A stretch of 27,544 bases of DNA from a virus: positions 1 to 27,544 of the IMG/VR virus record IMGVR_UViG_3300020436_000068; one strand, 5' to 3'. Position numbers and translations under genes: made by a program. Numbering within the stretch: position 1 is the first letter of the stretch; each line of letters opens with the position of its first letter. Of the stretch, positions 1 to 6,912 are shown piece by piece. The notes under the pieces were generated by a model. That model was not told the origin of the DNA. It did no database searches and saw only the letters and a list, made by a program, of their open reading frames with translations.

Positions 1-69
1 TGGAAAGCCGACGGTGAATTTGATTGGTCTGAGTTAGGAGATGAAGAAAGCATGGAGGTGACGGCGTGA
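1..69 (+). CDS. C-terminal end of a hypothetical protein (5' partial)
   Basis: Frame 1 is open from the left edge and ends at TGA 67-69, giving 22 residues ending in an acidic stretch (GDEESMEVTA). The stop overlaps the GTG start of the next gene in a GTGA arrangement, the same coupling used throughout this strand, so it is probably the tail of a real gene. Nothing can be said of its function from so short a piece. The bases 55-61 (GGAGGTG) inside it serve as ribosome binding site for the next gene. Confidence 0.6.
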   Translation, partial: WKADGEFDWSELGDEESMEVTA

Positions 70-302
70 GCATCGTTGACTTTAGCGAGCACGGCTCAAT
101 CATTGTCCACAAGGACATCGTCGACGGCGGACTGATGCAGTTCATTCCCGACGACGGTAAACAATCGACTGCCCGAAAGATGCACAAGATGCTCCTTGAG
201 TGGGGCAAGAATAATAACAGGGAGATTGGCCTGATGGTCACTGCCAAGAAGGGATGGCCCACACCGTGTGCCATCGTATTTCAAAAGGAGATGAAAGAAT
301 GA
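66..302 (+). CDS. Small hypothetical protein, 78 aa
   Basis: Starts with GTG at 66, preceded by a good Shine-Dalgarno (GGAGGTG at 55-61), and overlaps the upstream stop by 4 bases. The protein is mixed alpha/beta in appearance with no signal peptide or membrane segment. It carries a lysine- and arginine-rich middle (ARKMHKMLLEWGKNNNR), then a short hydrophobic strand (EIGLMVTAKK) and a second one near the end (PCAIVFQ). I do not recognise a family. It is the first complete gene of a run of small early-type genes that leads into the ligase-like gene, so a role in early infection is plausible but unproven. Confidence 0.7.
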   Translation: MSIVDFSEHGSIIVHKDIVDGGLMQFIPDDGKQSTARKMHKMLLEWGKNNNREIGLMVTAKKGWPTPCAIVFQKEMKE

Positions 303-565
303 AACTGTTTAAACAGATGAAAACAAATGAGAGAGAAATGCTATTGAGCATGTTAGCAAACAATACTGAGAGTAACATGAAGTTGTTAGTTGAGCAAGCG
401 TTCGACGAAGGTAACGAATTCACTTTCAGAGATGTACTCGACCTTGCTGACTATTTCGGTAGTCGGTGGGGCATCGACTTTAGGTCGATTTGCTTCAAAG
501 AAGCAGTCAAGTACGATGACAAATACATGATACAGTACATAAAAACAAATGGGTGGAAAAAATGA
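299..565 (+). CDS. Small hypothetical protein, 88 aa
   Basis: An in-frame ATG exists upstream at 254, but the start at 299 is preferred because AAAGGAG lies at 284-290, 8 bases upstream, and the ATGA overlaps the previous stop. The protein looks all-helical and has an acidic middle (QAFDEGNEF, RDVLDLADYF) and a lysine-rich tail (TNGWKK). Codon use is more A-rich than in the larger replication genes. No known domain is recognised. It lies in a tight operon with the genes at 66 and 562. Confidence 0.65.
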   Translation: MKLFKQMKTNEREMLLSMLANNTESNMKLLVEQAFDEGNEFTFRDVLDLADYFGSRWGIDFRSICFKEAVKYDDKYMIQYIKTNGWKK

Positions 566-786
566 GCAAAGAATACATTGAAGACAGAATTGAACAACTT
601 GAAGACAGAGTTGAACAACTTGAACGAGACAACGAATCGCTACGTGAGCAGGTCAACGACTTGATTGCTGAGGTAAATGATTTGTACGAACGTGATAAAG
701 TCATAGCAGGCAAGTTACTGCATGCCGTGAAAGAGTTGCAAGCGAAAGTGGCTGAGCCGCATCAGTTAGCATATCCGATTGAGTGA
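562..786 (+). CDS. Short coiled-coil protein, 74 aa
   Basis: Start ATG 562 overlaps the previous stop (ATGA); an in-frame GTG at 553 is possible but less likely. Residues 4 to about 60 form a near-perfect heptad pattern with hydrophobic residues every 3-4 positions (IEDRIEQLEDRVEQLERDN and onward), highly charged with Glu, Arg and Asp. The N-terminal part contains a near-duplicate of the block IEQLEDR/VEQLERD, visible also in the DNA (GAACAACTTGAA repeated around 591-624). It probably dimerises as a parallel coiled coil. It may be a scaffold or adaptor for the ligase-like protein encoded directly downstream with a GTGA overlap, but that is only context. Confidence 0.65.
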   Translation: MSKEYIEDRIEQLEDRVEQLERDNESLREQVNDLIAEVNDLYERDKVIAGKLLHAVKELQAKVAEPHQLAYPIE

Positions 787-2240
787 TTGGTTTGCTACTA
801 TCGACTGCTGCTGAGGCAGCACGTACACTCCGTAGGTTGTACTATCGACGCAACAGCGACGACAGTGCGGCTGACTTTCGTGAGTCCATGCGTGCCGTGT
901 CTGATATGGTTGAGCAATCAGCCGAGGACTACGAGGACATCATTGACATCTTCTTCCCGAAGTATTCACGACATCCCCGACAGTTCATTTCAGACAGCCA
1001 CATCAGGGAGTCGGTTTGTCGAGAACTTGGTATCTCAGGCTTGGTGTGGGACGAGGCATTGACGGGGCAACCTATCGTGCCGACCCTTGCATCGGAGAGC
1101 AATGAGGAACCGAGCAACTTAACAGTCAAGCAAGCGATGATGCTGATGCACCGACTGAACGAAACACCTGTGTTGGATGTAGCCAAACAACTCAGTCAAC
1201 TTGAGGCTGAGGCGTTTTGGTCAAGGGCACTGGGCGAAGCCCCACCCTATCCAATCGACCGTTTCATTCAGCGCTGTTCACATCTGACTGGTAGTAGGGC
1301 GCTGAGCCTCAAGGCAGTGAGGCGCATACTCGACACGATGTCACCCGCTGAGTATCTTGTAAGGACACTCAAGGATGAGAGCGAGGAGGTCAAACCCCTC
1401 GACCACATTCAACCGGGTCAGCCATTCCGTGGACCAGTATACAAGTCGTGGACACAGACGACCGCACCAAGTAGCAGTTATCTTGAGGTCATCAAGGCGC
1501 AGCGTCGATACCTGCACGTCGTAGAGTTCCCTGCGGGGACACTGCGAGGCACACTGTACAATCAGGACAAGCAACCTGTTGGCAAGATTGACACGTTCTT
1601 CTTGCCGACTCAGACTGTTGGCGTCTATGAGGTTGAGGTGTCAGGTAATTCGATTGTATCAGTCAGCGACGTGCTGTCGATGGGTCAGGACTGGGAAGTG
1701 TACAAGCGACCCTATCGAGAGCGTATCGAGGTCCTCAGCACGGCAACCTTCAAGGTACCCATCAAGGTGGGTAGGCTTCTTGAGGAGGGCGAGAACTTGA
1801 CGAACGCACTGATAGCCATCAACGACAATGAGCGACTGCGCCTCAAAGATGGCGGTCCCTTCGACATCGGAGGACATGGTGGCTACGTTGTGATGGACGG
1901 AGCGTATCAGATTCACTTGCTCGGTCTTTCTGTAAAGAAGGATGCGGAGTATGAGACGCACTTGAGGCTCGGAGTCTTGGATGGCTTCGACCCATACCAA
2001 GTACTTGAGATTAAACTAAACGCCTCAGTTGCCAACCACTTGAGGACAAGGTTGGCGAAGAACGGGGTCCTCGTCGGCAATCACTGGATGCCGATTGAAG
2101 AACAGGCCATTGTATTGGTTGGGCAGGTCAAAGATATGAACCTGTCAACCATGTCCATGGTGGGCGAGGTGATGTATGTTGACGACAACCTCGGATTCAG
2201 TGATACAAGTCAACTAACGGACCTCATCGAAATGGTGTAA
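783..2240 (+). CDS. ATP-dependent DNA ligase-like protein lacking the catalytic motifs
   Basis: 485 residues from GTG 783 (GTGA overlap). Several blocks in order recall archaeal replicative DNA ligases: a helical N-terminal region with PAEYLVRTL (188-196), then QPFRGPVYKS (213-222) where ligases have the conserved proline-rich lead into the catalytic site, SVSDVLSMGQDW...YRERIEVL (293-318) like the ligase FD-L-DG-D...RER block, ERLRLKDGGPFD (350-361) like motif IV, and MYVDDNLGFSDTSQLTDL (464-481) like the C-terminal RxDD block. The nucleotidyl-lysine motif KxDGxR is replaced by FPAGTL (249-254), and the motif V lysines are missing (YVVMD, 368-372). If the alignment is right, this is a ligase fold without ligase chemistry. 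It could serve as a DNA-binding or clamp-binding scaffold. The alternative is an unrelated viral protein with chance resemblance; I favour the degenerate ligase but only moderately. Confidence 0.5.
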   Translation: MIGLLLSTAAEAARTLRRLYYRRNSDDSAADFRESMRAVSDMVEQSAEDYEDIIDIFFPKYSRHPRQFISDSHIRESVCRELGISGLVWDEALTGQPIVPTLASESNEEPSNLTVKQAMMLMHRLNETPVLDVAKQLSQLEAEAFWSRALGEAPPYPIDRFIQRCSHLTGSRALSLKAVRRILDTMSPAEYLVRTLKDESEEVKPLDHIQPGQPFRGPVYKSWTQTTAPSSSYLEVIKAQRRYLHVVEFPAGTLRGTLYNQDKQPVGKIDTFFLPTQTVGVYEVEVSGNSIVSVSDVLSMGQDWEVYKRPYRERIEVLSTATFKVPIKVGRLLEEGENLTNALIAINDNERLRLKDGGPFDIGGHGGYVVMDGAYQIHLLGLSVKKDAEYETHLRLGVLDGFDPYQVLEIKLNASVANHLRTRLAKNGVLVGNHWMPIEEQAIVLVGQVKDMNLSTMSMVGEVMYVDDNLGFSDTSQLTDLIEMV

Positions 2241-2250
2241 TTTTGGTAGG

Positions 2251-2260
2251 GCTATTTAAA
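2251..2260 (+). promoter_or_regulatory. TATA-like promoter element before the clamp-loader gene
   Basis: The 42-base gap after the ligase-like gene holds CTATTTAAA (2252-2260), an A/T box about 25-30 bases upstream of the clamp-loader start, which fits an archaeal TATA element. A purine-rich Shine-Dalgarno (GAGGGG, 2272-2277) follows. This is one of only two intergenic gaps on this strand with such a box, so a new transcript may begin here with a very short leader. Confidence 0.45.
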
Positions 2261-2282
2261 GAAGTAAGAAAGAGGGGATATG

Positions 2283-3227
2283 ATGATTGAAGTTTGGAGA
2301 GAAAAATACAGACCGGAACTTGTCGACCAAATGGTTGGTTGTCAAGAATTGAAAAGAGATTCACGAGAATGGACGGCGGAAACGACACCGCCGTGCCTTC
2401 TCTTCATAGGACCGTCAGGTGTGGGTAAAACAACGGCGGCGATGGCGTTGGCAAGGGGAGCATTGGGGAGTGCGTTCGACCCTGCCAACGTCATCGTCAC
2501 CAACGCCAGTGACGACAGAGGGATTGGGTACATCCGAGATGAACTCAAGCACATTGTCTCACAGAAAGCACTGATGGCTTCACACCGATACATTCTCATG
2601 GATGAAGCGGATTCACTAACAAAAGATGCACAGAAGGCACTGCGTCAAATCATGGAGACGAGCCACAAGACTGTACGATTTATTCTTACAGCCAACGACA
2701 TGGGTGGTTTCCACTCAGCGATAATAGATAGATGTCGAGTGTATCATTTCAAGCCCATGACATCTGATGAAATAGAGCAAGTGGCATTAAACATTCACGA
2801 GCAAGAGCAATTACCCGACGCATGGAAAGAGTATTACAGGAACTTGGGTTCTTATTACTCCGGTAGTGCAAGAAAAGTAGTTGATACATTGCAGTCTTTG
2901 TCAAAGACTGACGACGCACTAATGGAACATATACGTGGTCGTGGTAACAACATGGCGAAGGCTGCGCTTAATTTAGCAGGCGGCGACTATAAGTCGCTTG
3001 CTGCATATATTCTACGAGAACTTGAAGAAGGCAACAACCGCTTCGGAACATTAAAGAAGTTGAGGTTCCGAGCACGACCCCTGCTGGAAGAGGGAGAGGA
3101 GTGGTATGCGTTTATGAGAACATACGGTCGTTTTATTCTAATGACCAACGAATGGCCTGATGACGATATAGCATTCTTTGAGTATTTCGTGGCAACACTA
3201 AAACAAAACATGGAAGTGAAAAGATGA
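2283..3227 (+). CDS. Clamp loader subunit (RFC small-subunit-like AAA+ ATPase)
   Basis: An ATPase that opens and loads the PCNA-type sliding clamp on primed DNA. Seen in the protein (numbers counted from the alternative ATG at 2280): the RFC N-terminal signature WREKYRP (6-12), Walker A GPSGVGKTT (44-52), Walker B YILMDEAD (104-111), sensor 1 TAN (137-139) and a variant of the SRC arginine-finger box, DRCR (150-153). The C-terminal 120 residues match in position the helical collar. Its length, 314 residues, suits an archaeal RFC small subunit. Two ATGs stand in tandem (2280, 2283); the second has the better spacing from GAGGGG. No large-subunit gene is visible in the window, so it would either self-assemble or borrow the host large subunit. 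It lies in one operon with the RPA-like, RecA-like and clamp genes. Confidence 0.92.
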   Translation: MIEVWREKYRPELVDQMVGCQELKRDSREWTAETTPPCLLFIGPSGVGKTTAAMALARGALGSAFDPANVIVTNASDDRGIGYIRDELKHIVSQKALMASHRYILMDEADSLTKDAQKALRQIMETSHKTVRFILTANDMGGFHSAIIDRCRVYHFKPMTSDEIEQVALNIHEQEQLPDAWKEYYRNLGSYYSGSARKVVDTLQSLSKTDDALMEHIRGRGNNMAKAALNLAGGDYKSLAAYILRELEEGNNRFGTLKKLRFRARPLLEEGEEWYAFMRTYGRFILMTNEWPDDDIAFFEYFVATLKQNMEVKR

Positions 3228-4474
3228 ATGATGAAGTAATGGAACGTATAAAAGCATACGCAGAAAGAACTGGAAAAGGAGAAGAAGAAGCGATAAAGGA
3301 GTTTGAGCAATGGCTCAGCGACGAGTTCGGTGTGACCGACTGGCAAAGTGAAGACGCCTATCTGTTGACAGAATGGGCTGAGATGTTTGTCATCGATACA
3401 CGGAATCTTGGGCGAAGTGGTGGCGGTGGTAACCGTGACACGATTGAATTCGTAGGCCACGTCCTTGGATTGAACGACGCCCCGACTGACCTACGTCGAC
3501 GACAACGAGAAGAGGCCGTGAGTCTCTTCAAGCGTGACAGCAACCGTGCTATTGAGCAGGGTATGATTGGCATCCTCAAGGCGAAAGAGGGAGTATGGCA
3601 CGTCAACGGCGAACCGACCAATGAGCGTGTCGATGGTGACAACCTACCGTGGTTTGCACTTGAAGTCGACAACACAATGGTGGCTCTCCTCAACAACCGA
3701 GAGGGTACAGCCACTTTCGGCAAGCCGATTGCACCGACAAGCGAAGTACGCTACATGCACTTCCTTGGTAACGAGGTCAACAGCCTCATCGAGAACCCAC
3801 GCTTATGGCGTATCGCACTGAGTGGCAACAGCATGTCAGCACAATACGAGATTGGACAACTGTGCCAAGTCCAAGTCATTCCTCCGAATGACCCAACACG
3901 AGACACAGTATACACAAACCGTGACTTCTGTGACTCAATCATCTACATTGAGAACGACGACTCCATGTCTGACTTCACAGATGCAGCACGCTTTTGGGTC
4001 AGTGATAAGCACGACAGTTACGTCGACATGGCCGAACTCCTTGAAGCGTACGACGACCGAAAGATTGCCTACAACGACGGCTTCCTTTCGCCGACGGTTA
4101 TCACGAAGGGATATGTCAGTCGACTCAACAAAGAGGCGAACGACAACCAGTACGACAGAACGGGACGCAACTTCCGCCTGAGCATCACAAGCCTGAGCGC
4201 TCAGTCGAAGTATGGTCGAGAGTCCCCACTGTCCGAGATTACCGTATGGATTCCGGGCACCCTGAACGACGAGAACAATCCGTTTGAGTTTAAGAAGGGT
4301 GATGAATGGGTACCTTATGCTGAGCGCACTCCAGTGCTCATCTGTGGGCAACTCAAGACACGGATGTTCCGAGACGACATGGTGCCGAGCCTCACGGCCT
4401 TTGGTATCTATGTCCCTCCACGAACAGCACGACCGGGAGCAACGGGTGGAAACACAGACATCGACCAATTTTGA
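3224..4474 (+). CDS. RPA-like single-stranded DNA-binding protein (putative)
   Basis: 416 residues, ATGA-coupled to the clamp loader. The first 50 residues (helices around ERIKAYAERTGKGEEEAIK and the sequence ending AYLLTEWA) resemble the short helical N-terminal segment of archaeal RPA proteins. A glycine-rich loop (64-69) follows. The rest is rich in beta-type sequence, with blocks such as TVITKGYVSRL and TPVLICGQLKTRMF that would suit OB folds. The C-terminus is low-complexity and ends NTDIDQF: a flexible acidic tail with a terminal phenylalanine, as in bacterial and phage single-strand-binding proteins that recruit partners. Together with its place among clamp, loader and RecA-like genes, a single-strand-binding role is the best guess. 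There is no zinc finger. An unknown replication protein remains possible. Confidence 0.5.
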   Translation: MNDEVMERIKAYAERTGKGEEEAIKEFEQWLSDEFGVTDWQSEDAYLLTEWAEMFVIDTRNLGRSGGGGNRDTIEFVGHVLGLNDAPTDLRRRQREEAVSLFKRDSNRAIEQGMIGILKAKEGVWHVNGEPTNERVDGDNLPWFALEVDNTMVALLNNREGTATFGKPIAPTSEVRYMHFLGNEVNSLIENPRLWRIALSGNSMSAQYEIGQLCQVQVIPPNDPTRDTVYTNRDFCDSIIYIENDDSMSDFTDAARFWVSDKHDSYVDMAELLEAYDDRKIAYNDGFLSPTVITKGYVSRLNKEANDNQYDRTGRNFRLSITSLSAQSKYGRESPLSEITVWIPGTLNDENNPFEFKKGDEWVPYAERTPVLICGQLKTRMFRDDMVPSLTAFGIYVPPRTARPGATGGNTDIDQF

Positions 4475-4485
4475 GGTGAAGAAGA

Positions 4486-5517
4486 ATGAGTGGATTAGAC
4501 GCATTGAAGGCAGCGCTGAACAAGGCTGTCGAAGAAAACAAAGAAGAGAAGAAGACCGAACCCCCTGTGCAATCTGAGCCAGTTGAGCCAGTTGCTAAGA
4601 AGGAGGCAGCACCTGCTCCGAAGAGTGGTGCTACAACGAACTACCCCGAACTGATGAACGAGTTCAACCAACAGACGGTTCAAGCGAAGTTCAAGCCGTC
4701 GACCATCTTCTGTGGCATTGGAGGTCACAGTGGTCGAGGCAAGACTGGTGCCGTCATGGATGCCTTTGCACATTATGCTGAGGACAACGAGATGATGTGG
4801 TGTATGGACTTCGACAGTGGTGCTCTCGATTGCAAAGAGACGCATTACCCTGACGACGACCGCTTCCGTCTTTGGAATCCGTGGTCGACGCAGGTCGGCA
4901 ACCGAACGGCGTTTGACTATCAGAAGACACACCAACGTGTGATGGACATCTGTAAGTTCGCATTGGAGTATGCTCGCAATCAGCGTGACCCTGAGTGGGA
5001 CAAGCCTCGATTGAAGGCGTTCCTTGTCACTGCGGTTGACCAGTTCGACCAAGTCTGTATCAACAACATGAAGATTTACGACCTTGAGATGGATGCAAAG
5101 GATGCGATTGAAGCAGCCGCCTCCAAACTCAACAAGGAGATTGGTTGGAATTGGAACATCCGTTCGACTCGATTCAAGCAACTGACTGCGTTGTGCCGAC
5201 AGATGAACATGCTTGGTGTGGACGTCTATTGGGAGACGCACATCAAGTCAGCCGACGATGAGTACAGCCATGACGGTTGGAAGTTCGTATGGGAGAAGCA
5301 GGCCAACAACGACCTCACACAGATTCTATGGTGCAAGGACACCAAGGTTCGTGATGAGGACGGCAAGGAGACGGGTGAGACTCGTTACTCCGCCGAGTTC
5401 GTCAAGGTCAAGACCAACCCGAACTTGCAGGGTCAGGAACGCACGTTCTTCGTGACGAAGAAGGGACAGAACGCTGAGTGGTACGGCTTGCCGGAACTAC
5501 GTGACAGGACCCTGTGA
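4486..5517 (+). CDS. RecA/RadA-fold ATPase, Sak4-like recombination protein
   Basis: 343 residues with GAGGTGA at 4473-4479 as ribosome binding site. Residues 20-50 are a disordered Glu/Pro/Ala/Lys linker after a short N-terminal helix. The core begins near residue 72 with Walker A GHSGRGKT (80-87), an Asp-rich strand WCMDFDSG (105-112) and a Walker B-like strand AFLVTAVD (178-185). This layout fits the single-domain RecA-fold ATPases (Sak4/AAA_24 type) that viruses use for strand annealing and recombination-dependent replication, where they often sit beside their single-strand-binding protein. Here the RPA-like gene is directly upstream. There is no DNA-binding helix-hairpin-helix as in RadA. 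Family membership is inferred from motif spacing; the ATPase fold is secure. Confidence 0.75.
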   Translation: MSGLDALKAALNKAVEENKEEKKTEPPVQSEPVEPVAKKEAAPAPKSGATTNYPELMNEFNQQTVQAKFKPSTIFCGIGGHSGRGKTGAVMDAFAHYAEDNEMMWCMDFDSGALDCKETHYPDDDRFRLWNPWSTQVGNRTAFDYQKTHQRVMDICKFALEYARNQRDPEWDKPRLKAFLVTAVDQFDQVCINNMKIYDLEMDAKDAIEAAASKLNKEIGWNWNIRSTRFKQLTALCRQMNMLGVDVYWETHIKSADDEYSHDGWKFVWEKQANNDLTQILWCKDTKVRDEDGKETGETRYSAEFVKVKTNPNLQGQERTFFVTKKGQNAEWYGLPELRDRTL

Positions 5518-6281
5518 GGCGTATGCCTACCTTTGAAGCGGACAGAAAAGCACTGATTGGCTTCGTTGACACCTTTGCTAAGGGTGTCGATGACCTCGTG
5601 CTTCGGGTATCGTCGGGCACTATCATCGCTGCCGTGGGTCAATTGACGCATTACTTGCGAAAGGGTATGCCTTGCACCAGTGATGATGAGGGTCACATAT
5701 ACGTGAGCGATGTCGCTCGCCTCTTGGCCTTCCTCAAGTCGGTGACATCAGCCGACGTCACAGTCAACCAACGAGGTCGAGGCCGACCCTTGCATGTCAA
5801 GGGTGGCAACAGCAACCTTGAGTTGCCGACGAGCACATACATTGCATCGGACAGTGACGTCAGCCTGATTGAGAAGATAGTCAAGAAAAGCGAGGAGAGC
5901 ATGTGGACGTCTTTCGGGAACGCACCACTGCCTGCTGAGGCTGTGGTCGACGGGTCTGACCTGTACCCACTGGCGAAGGCGACGAAGGTGATAGGTAATC
6001 TGTTTACCTGTAAGGCCGAGTTGCGACCGAAGGACAGTGACTTCACAGTCATGGCGTCCAAGTCAAGCAAGGGTAAGATGTTCGTCAACGCTGAGGCTGA
6101 GCAAGTGTCAGGCGACAAAGAGTCGTATGTATCGCACTTCGCTCACTGGTTGCCCGACCTGTTGGGCACGGTGCCGAATCAGAACGTTTCGATTCACATG
6201 GGTGAGAACGCACCCCTCGTCATACGAGGGCGCAACGACGACTTCCTACTCATTGTGTTTGACCAAGAGGTGGACGAATGA
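5514..6281 (+). CDS. Sliding clamp (PCNA-like DNA polymerase processivity factor)
   Basis: 255 residues from GTG 5514, GTGA-coupled to the RecA-like gene; ATG 5523 is an alternative start. The length matches archaeal PCNA (about 245-250). The pattern fits two repeated clamp domains: alternating strands and helices, a block GHIYVSDVARLLAFLKSV (60-77) like the helix region of the first domain, a middle connector around 105-135, and a closing block NVSIHMGENAPLVI (224-237) like the PCNA strand ending in DYPLK, followed by an acidic C-terminus (FDQEVDE). Sequence is far from host PCNAs. The call is supported strongly by its operon with the clamp loader and the polymerase downstream. Three copies would ring the DNA and tether the polymerase. 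Confidence 0.7.
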   Translation: MRRMPTFEADRKALIGFVDTFAKGVDDLVLRVSSGTIIAAVGQLTHYLRKGMPCTSDDEGHIYVSDVARLLAFLKSVTSADVTVNQRGRGRPLHVKGGNSNLELPTSTYIASDSDVSLIEKIVKKSEESMWTSFGNAPLPAEAVVDGSDLYPLAKATKVIGNLFTCKAELRPKDSDFTVMASKSSKGKMFVNAEAEQVSGDKESYVSHFAHWLPDLLGTVPNQNVSIHMGENAPLVIRGRNDDFLLIVFDQEVDE

Positions 6282-6309
6282 GGTGCACCGCTATCAAGAG
6301 GACAAAGGA

Positions 6310-6432
6310 ATGACGCAAATGTGCATTGATTGCAAGAAGCGACCAATCACAAAGTATTGGAAGCATTGCAAGCGATGCGCTACATGTGCAAGGCTCAAAA
6401 GAGAAAAACAAAGGAGAGAGAAAAATGAATGA
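6310..6432 (+). CDS. Tiny zinc-ribbon-like protein, 40 aa
   Basis: Start ATG 6310 is set by AAGAGG at 6296-6301, 8 bases upstream. The product has five cysteines, C5xxC8 and C20xxC23xxC26, the spacing of a small zinc knuckle or ribbon, followed by an Arg/Lys/Glu-rich helix (RLKREKQRREKNE). Such proteins bind nucleic acid or bridge proteins. It overlaps the next gene by 8 bases. No family is recognised. An upstream ATG at 6278 would give only an 11-residue peptide, so it is not used. Confidence 0.6.
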   Translation: MTQMCIDCKKRPITKYWKHCKRCATCARLKREKQRREKNE

Positions 6433-6673
6433 CATACAAAAACAATATGCATCAGCAAACAGTCTGATTATCGATTTGAAAGAAGTGGCATCCATGCAAT
6501 GGATTGTCATACCTGACGAGTTGGATGACAGTCGAGTCATCAGTGTGCGGTTTTACCTACGTGGACATGGTCAGTACTTCAACAGACGGATGTCACGCAA
6601 GAACTTGAAGGCGCTGATACGTCGATATAAATCAGTCAACACGGACGTGCTGTGCATAGGTGAGGACGAATGA
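6425..6673 (+). CDS. Small hypothetical protein, 82 aa
   Basis: Start ATG 6425 is chosen over the upstream in-frame ATG 6326 because AAGGAG lies at 6411-6416. The protein has a short strand pair (MQWIVIPDEL, ISVRFYLRGH) and a basic helix (MSRKNLKALIRRYK), and ends with an acidic tail (GEDE). The basic middle would suit nucleic-acid contact, but there is no recognisable domain. It is ATGA-coupled to the gene at 6670, and both lead into the polymerase gene. Confidence 0.65.
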   Translation: MNDIQKQYASANSLIIDLKEVASMQWIVIPDELDDSRVISVRFYLRGHGQYFNRRMSRKNLKALIRRYKSVNTDVLCIGEDE

Positions 6674-6912
6674 ACATTGAAGAAGTAATCAATTTCTATG
6701 AAAAGACTTGGAAAGAAGGTCAAAGCATTCTTGGTTTAATACTGGATGATAAGGAACAATACATCGAATTGAAAAGACAGAACCCCGAATGGTCTCAATT
6801 GACCTTAGAGATGGCGAACTTAAATAATCAAGCACATCGGTTGTTTTCGATAATGAAATATACGTTCTTGAATTCCACCAGTCACATGTTGGGTGCGGGG
6901 GAAGAGGAGTGA
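6670..6912 (+). CDS. Small hypothetical protein, 80 aa
   Basis: ATGA overlap with the gene before it and GTGA overlap with the DNA polymerase after it, so it is certain to be translated with them if the operon is real. The protein looks all-helical (EEVINFYEKTWKEGQSILGL, then LEMANLNNQAHRLFSIM) with an acidic tail GAGEEE. It may be a polymerase accessory factor by position only. No domain is recognised. Codon use is A/T-rich compared with the polymerase. Confidence 0.65.
   Translation: MNIEEVINFYEKTWKEGQSILGLILDDKEQYIELKRQNPEWSQLTLEMANLNNQAHRLFSIMKYTFLNSTSHMLGAGEEE

Noticed and set aside
591-624. Near-repeat of GAACAACTTGAA as a DNA repeat element
   Set aside because: Explained by the coiled-coil heptad repeats of the encoded protein; only two copies.
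3935-4504. A 189-codon open frame on the - strand opposite the RPA-like gene
   Set aside because: No ribosome binding site or motif, and it lies inside a well-supported + strand operon.
4495-5241. A 248-codon open frame on the - strand opposite the RecA-like gene
   Set aside because: It is an antisense shadow: the + strand frame has Walker motifs and a good ribosome binding site, while the - strand frame is rich in Arg, Leu, Val and Ser without any motif.
6278-6313. An 11-codon frame starting with ATGA at the clamp gene's stop
   Set aside because: Too short to support, and the frame from 6310 has its own ribosome binding site and a cysteine motif.
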